Of a stretch of 64,000 nt of DNA, positions 59,157 to 64,000 are shown in pieces (position 1 is the first letter of the stretch; the number at the start of each line of letters is the position of its first letter). Under the pieces are notes generated by a model that was given only the letters and a program-made list of their open reading frames with translations, had not been told where the DNA came from and made no database searches. Origin of the DNA: Trifolium pratense. Its lineage: Eukaryota > Streptophyta > Magnoliopsida > Fabales > Fabaceae. The position numbers and the translations under genes are program-made. The stretch lies in assembly GCF_020283565.1 (NCBI RefSeq), contig NC_060061.1, positions 28,061,362-28,125,361 of the forward strand, read 5' to 3'.

Positions 59157-59169
59157 CTTAGTTTCACGG

Positions 59170-61136
59170 TCTGATGCTACTTTTATTGACATAATGAAAT
59201 TCTGGTCAAATTGATATTTTTTTATTTTTAATCTTGATCAAGTCAAGTTATTATATTAAAAGTTTCAAGGATTAATTTAAGAGTTTTAACTATATCGAAC
59301 AACATCAGCAAAAAAATTTAGTCACTAAATCGGACACTAACAAAATATGGAGACCAAATTAGAGATTAGTGACGAAAAATCAGTCGCTAAATTTGTTGTT
59401 AACAAATTTTATAATTATCTAATCTAAGATTTTATATATTTTATAATTATCTAAGATTTTATTTTATTTTTTCTTAAAAAAAAATTATTTTATTTATTTT
59501 ATTTAACAGATTTTTGTCGTTAAAACCTTTTTTGAAAAAGAAATTGTTATATTTTTTCGTTCTCTCACATATCCCAAGGGCCAACCCTCATACGTTCACT
59601 CGTTCTTTTTACAAATCGATTCACTCTTTCTCTTCTCTTCTATTTTTTTGCTCCAGTTGAACAAGGGTTTCCCCCAAACCTTACGCTCAAACCCTAAAAC
59701 CCGCAGAGCCACCGTGAACTGTGAGCAATTACATCAACCGAAATCACTACCGTCATACCATTTGATCACACTGATTGTTCTCCATGCGACACCCACCGTA
59801 AAGACAACGGATCTCTAATCAGCGACGATGTTCTTGTTCTGTCAGCGCTCTTCACCGTCGCAGTCGTATAGCTGATTCTAATTATCTGGTAAATGATTCA
59901 CTAAATCCATCTTTGTATATTGATTTGTTTGATTCTACTTTGTGATTTTAGATTTTAGGCTTTTTGATTCATATGCTCCTTTATAACATAATAGTGGAGA
60001 TTGTTCTGTGTACTTGTGCTTCTAAAGATTTGAAGAATTCAGGTCACGTCATGATTTGAAGTCAATAGTTTTTTGTTAAATCAAGAGATACTTAGATGAC
60101 CTTGATATCTGAATAAGCATTTTGTTTTGTAGGTTGGTGTGACTGGAAATCTCAGCCACAATCAAATAGTAGGTTGCTACAAATTAAGAAAGAGGTTCTT
60201 CAATTTAAGGCTTTACAATCAAATAGTATTTGCTCCAGGTATGATGACCTTGTCAAGTGCAATATGCTGATATCTTCCTCTTCCTTTGTATCTTATATAT
60301 AGTTCTTTCAAATGTATTCATAACACATATTCATGTTTTGACGACCTTTTATATATCAATCATGGATGCGATGAGTCAAGGTAATTAGTCATAACCGTAT
60401 GGAAATTAAGCAATTTAATTGCAATACTTGCCATCAAAATTAAGTACATAACCGTATGCAAAAAGACATCGAAATTCCATATCCAAAGAACATCAAAATA
60501 AAGTACATACCCACATGAAAAAGACATCAAAATGACTAAAATAAAATACATCACCATAACGTCAAATATATTTCAATCATGGATGATGTTAATCACAAAA
60601 TAAATGTCCAAAAATAACACATGGAAAACAAAATGATAGAGATAGGAATCATAAGTTATAAGTTATAACATGTCAATCTTCCTTATAACATGCAAGAACA
60701 CCACAAAAGAAACTCTTTCCTTAGATTTTACAAATTTTTCTTCAAACTCTTAAGTTACTAACTTCATAGGAATCATCTTGAAATCCATCTAGCAACTCCC
60801 AAAAATACTATCTACTACAAATCTCTCACATTTAAGCAAGCTAGAAACTATGATTTTGAGAACCTGCACAAAGAAAGAAATCAATTTAAGCTTGCTGTAT
60901 CACCACATAGGAAGAACATGTCGTGTGACCAAAATTAAAGCCAAACCACTAAACTATGTGCTAACAAAGTAATGTAGTAAGCAAGCAAATGTGTATTTAG
61001 ACTATTAGATGACAAAATTTATATTCCTCTCAAATCTCAATATTAGTTAAGCACAACATTGACTACATTTGGCAAACTAATTTCTCTTGGGATGGAGTGG
61101 ATTATAGATTAATGGAAAACCATATATGAAATTGCA

Positions 61137-61175
<39 letters not shown>

Positions 61176-62676
61176 AAATAAAAGGTTTACACTATGAACA
61201 TTTATTTCAATTAGATAGGTTTGCATAATAAAAGCCTTATATATATACAGATCCAAAAAGCTAACAAACATTCCTATAATAACTAAAAAATTGAATACAT
61301 ATAAGTATATAACAAACCAAAAATGTAAAAGAGTAAAAGACCAACAAACCTTGTTTGTCAAGGGTCTTTTAGGAGGCTTGTAACTTTTCTGGGAAAGCAA
61401 GAAAAGTATGGCCACCAAATAGTTGCACACTATTGGTTAACACATTTTTGTGAGCATGCTTTCATGATACAATTGCATTTATCCCATCTGCATTGCACAT
61501 GTATTAGTTATGCAAAAATTGTCACAAATGGCTTCAACATGCTGTCAAATGCACAGCTAAGAATAGAATGAGTGAAAGTCTGGTAATGATATGTAAGCAC
61601 TTTTATATAAATCCTAATTCATTTTTCCTTAGTCACTAAAATTTAGACAAAACCACACAAATGAATAATCTCAATACTTTATGATGCACATGACAACAAT
61701 GAAATCTTAAAAATTAGGAAATTTCCTTCACAACAATTATAGTCAGACCCACCATTTATAAATCAGAGACGAAAATTTATGAATTATAATTATTAATAGT
61801 ATGACTTAAGGTGAAAATTCTAAAAGTGAATAATGGTTAGTCAAAAGAGTAGTACTCTAGCTATTGAGTTCAATATTTTTGAACAGAAGGGGGTACCTTT
61901 GATGTCAGATTCTATTGCAGAGTCGTCATTATCCCTTCGTTTTGTGCTCTGCGTTGCGGTAAAATAAAAATGGTAAGTAATTTTCATGGAGATCTTAGTA
62001 TACACCGGCTGAACTTATCTGCAACCTCTCATAACTTAGCTCAATTTCATGGAGATTTCAAACATGCAATTTCATAAGCTCTTAAGTATTGCCACAAATC
62101 ATGAGTACAATAAAATTAAAATCAACATCTATAATTTTCAATAAAGTGTTGAAGGTATGCCTCACATAAACCATAAATTCCTTAGAGGCATGCACCTCAC
62201 TCCAGGAAACTTATTCAAAATATGGATAAACAAAAGAGTGCAGAAATACCAACAAAGTGACACTTACCATGCCAAAAGAATCACCTATAAAATAAAATCA
62301 GTTATGTGTGCACAAAAGAATCGGTTACAACGATTTTGATTTTTGAAATAAGAAAATTATAATTAATTAAAGAAAATTCAAATTTCAAAAACTAATTAAC
62401 CTCTTTGTTTTATTTACTTTGAATTATGTTGTTGAAAACCTTGGTTTCCACTATTGATGTTTGTTTGATAACATATATCAGCTAGAAAGACAAAACTACT
62501 AATCTAAATTAAATTAGCTCTAACCGATATCTGTCATCAAGGTCCATACCATAAAGAGCAATCCTATTAAAACAACAATTGGAATTAAACATTAACCGCC
62601 AAATCAAAAGTGCGCACATTAGCAAATGCATCTACCACAATATCAAAGATAAAAAGCTTTACAAAAATCACAGCAC
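59170..62676. other. Gene-poor stretch with a possible orphan 5' UTR
   Basis: 59570-59900 has the look of a plant 5' UTR on the + strand (CT-rich, AACCCTAAAACCC), followed by GGTAAATG near 59890 (donor) and TTTTGTAGGTTGG near 60130 (acceptor). No coding frame follows. From 60590 to 62580 I recognise nothing but AT-rich DNA and a (AT)n run. Part of it may be the 3' region of the RPA-like or BOR-like pieces to the right. Confidence 0.4.
61140..61173. repeat. (AT)n microsatellite
   Basis: About 17 perfect AT units. Confidence 0.95.
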
Positions 62677-63285
62677 CTCTGAAAATCTTGACTTTAGCGA
62701 ATTGTATGACAACAACAGGAATGCCTGAAGCAGTTTTGCCAACTTTCTTACTTAAATCATCTACATAGTCACCACATAGAGCACATTTGCACTTCCCACT
62801 AGTAAAATAACAATTCACAAACATCACATCTCATAAACAATGAATGAAATCTATAACAATGAATGAATGAAATCCATAACAGAAAACTGTAATTTCGAAT
62901 TTATCACCATTATACCTTGAATCAGTAAGCTCTATCACAACCATTTTTGTTACCTTACCATCCCTAATATACTCTCTTTCAGCAGAGATTGCAGTCATAA
63001 CACCAATCACATCTGTTACAAACCACAACATAATCCGAAATAAATATCAATTCAATAAAAAAATCATTCCATATATGGAGAACTTTGTTTTAAAAACTAA
63101 TCAACTAAAAATTCGTAATTATGCAGGTGTGCAAAAACTTCAGCCAAATTGGTGAGAGACGATCCATACAAAGATATATCTGGACAAACAGAAGCCTGTA
63201 CTTTTGTCTTAATTTGGAAATTAAGCTTGTAAGGATGAAGCGTGGTTCTATAAATCATCAAATAATCTAGAAATTTCAAATCTTC
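62677..63285 (-). pseudogene. RPA1-like OB-fold protein fragment
   Basis: Three exon-like pieces stand in the right order on the - strand. 63285-63104: YRTTLHPYKLNFQIKTKV and LTNLAEVFAHLHNYEFLVD. 63012-62916: DVIGVMTAISAEREYIRDG then KVTKMVVIELTDS. 62798-62677: GKCKCALCGDYVDDL and GIPVVVIQFAKVKIFR. They match replication protein A 70-kDa-like OB folds, single-stranded DNA-binding proteins that are greatly amplified in some legumes and are also carried by plant Helitrons. The second intron has good GT-AG borders and splicing restores the frame. At the first border no GT donor is left. The first and last parts of the protein are missing. Probably a pseudogene. Confidence 0.8.
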
Positions 63286-63380
63286 TAGGGTTGATTTCTC
63301 TTACCTTAGTTTTTCCAATACCCAAAAGAATGCACTTTGGATGGAAAATTTTGTAATACGAGTATAATAACAAACAGTAG

Positions 63381-64000
63381 CTTCATTACTGTCCAGTGAT
63401 AAAGAGAAGCAGGTTCCCAGGGAAGTGGACAAAACAGCCTTCTAGGAACACTATCTGGAACGTAGGATGGCATTAAATAAGATACTGCAGTCCACAACAC
63501 TACCATCACTGCAACACCATAATCTGCAATAAAGCCTCGTAGCTTCCCTGAATTGAAATGCAAGAATAAAGATCAGTGGAGTGATAAGATAAATCAAGTG
63601 TAAACGACACAAAAACCCATCTGCTTAAGGTCTAATGCGGTATGAGATATTTGGAATCATTTACTTGTTCCATATTGCCATGATCTTGCTGTTCTGCTTT
63701 TTCGTGCAGTGACAATTAGTCCAAAAGCGAAAATGATTGCAAGTAATCCATTTGTAAACCGCCATTGGGGTTGAAGTTCCTCTGAGGAAGGTTTTTCAGC
63801 CTTGTGAGTGCCGAACTCGCCTATCAGTCCCTGAGGTTCAAACAATTTTTGTCAGTTTGATTGCCAAAATCAGTCTATTTTGTGTTTGCTTGAAAGAGGA
63901 AACAATGAAACACCTTAATAGCCTCTTGAAAGAAAAGAACAGTGATCAGCATTCCGAATAACTCTTCTGCAATTCTTGTAAATCTAGAGATAACATTGCA
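63381..64000 (-). CDS. BOR-family borate/anion transporter, partial
   Basis: Three exons of a SLC4-like plant borate exporter enter from the right edge: 64000-63914 (VISRFTRIAEELFGMLI then FFQEAIK), 63830-63665 (QWRFTNGLLAIIFAFGLIVT, ARSWQYGT) and 63547 to about 63381 (LRGFIADYGVAVMVVLWTAV, VPRRLF then PLPWEPASLYHWTVMK). BOR proteins are polytopic plasma-membrane exporters of borate for xylem loading or tolerance. Splice borders of the first two introns are canonical (GT-AG) and in phase. After VMK the family continues DM...VP. Here the sequence turns into something unrelated with no clear GT donor, and RPA-like sequence begins about 95 bp later. The gene is thus either cut at about 63380 or uses a donor inside WTV (GTAATG at about 63387). 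Its 3' exons are not seen in the window. Confidence 0.82.

Noticed and set aside
58802..59167. A Cys-rich membrane protein on the - strand
   Set aside because: The frame covers the LINE C-terminus and 3' UTR in the wrong frame; the true frame reads the RT tail and stops early.

Overview
This is a 64 kb piece of a plant nuclear genome, very probably a papilionoid legume of the Medicago/Trifolium type. The grounds are AT-rich DNA, genes with short GT-AG introns, Copia and Tat-type Gypsy retrotransposons, many MITEs, a Helitron-like element and an RPA-like OB-fold gene fragment of the kind amplified in those genomes. The species call is inference; no database was searched. Most of the window is transposon-derived. 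Only three loci look like real host genes, and a fourth enters at the right edge. || Left third (1-19.2 kb). Ten exons of an MLO-type seven-transmembrane protein run on the + strand from 3383 to 12261. The 5' exons are not visible. One intron (4194-10047) has grown to 5.85 kb because it holds a nearly complete Copia element on the - strand (4492-9088) and a fold-back DNA element (9138-9945). Across all ten exons the splice phases still agree. Downstream lies a second, decayed Copia element (12730 to about 17320) that has no 3' LTR. It runs straight into a relic that looks pararetroviral or LTR-like. A complete intronless CC-type glutaredoxin follows at 18916-19224. || Middle (19.3-37 kb). A four-exon gene on the - strand (23593-29464) resembles the plant-specific CER16 family. 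Its second intron is 3.8 kb long and contains a MULE-like element, a PIF/Harbinger-like MITE and an uninterrupted hexanucleotide microsatellite of about 530 bp. Upstream of its promoter, 31448-36750 has the termini expected of a 5.3 kb non-autonomous Helitron, with a MULE-type MITE nested inside. || 37-49 kb. An element with inverted arms (about 37.1-40.7 kb) carries a Harbinger-like element and a run of eleven closely spaced hairpins (39706-40033). After it come more MITEs and a mosaic of + strand host-gene fragments: SPINDLY exons (one duplicated, one joined to another in the wrong order) and four LRR exons of a STRUBBELIG-type receptor kinase. || 49-57.1 kb. A Tat-lineage Gypsy element lies on the - strand: LTR and PBS at the right, gag, protease, RT, two RNase H domains and integrase. 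A 78-bp tandem array and a spliced antisense ORF lie beyond pol. The left (3') LTR is not seen, and the coding region is broken in several places. || 57-64 kb. This part holds a Stowaway MITE, a 5'-truncated LINE with a 13-bp target duplication, pieces of an RPA1-like gene and, at the edge, exons of a BOR-type borate/anion transporter, the last two on the - strand. I found no CRISPR array, rRNA gene or intact tRNA gene.
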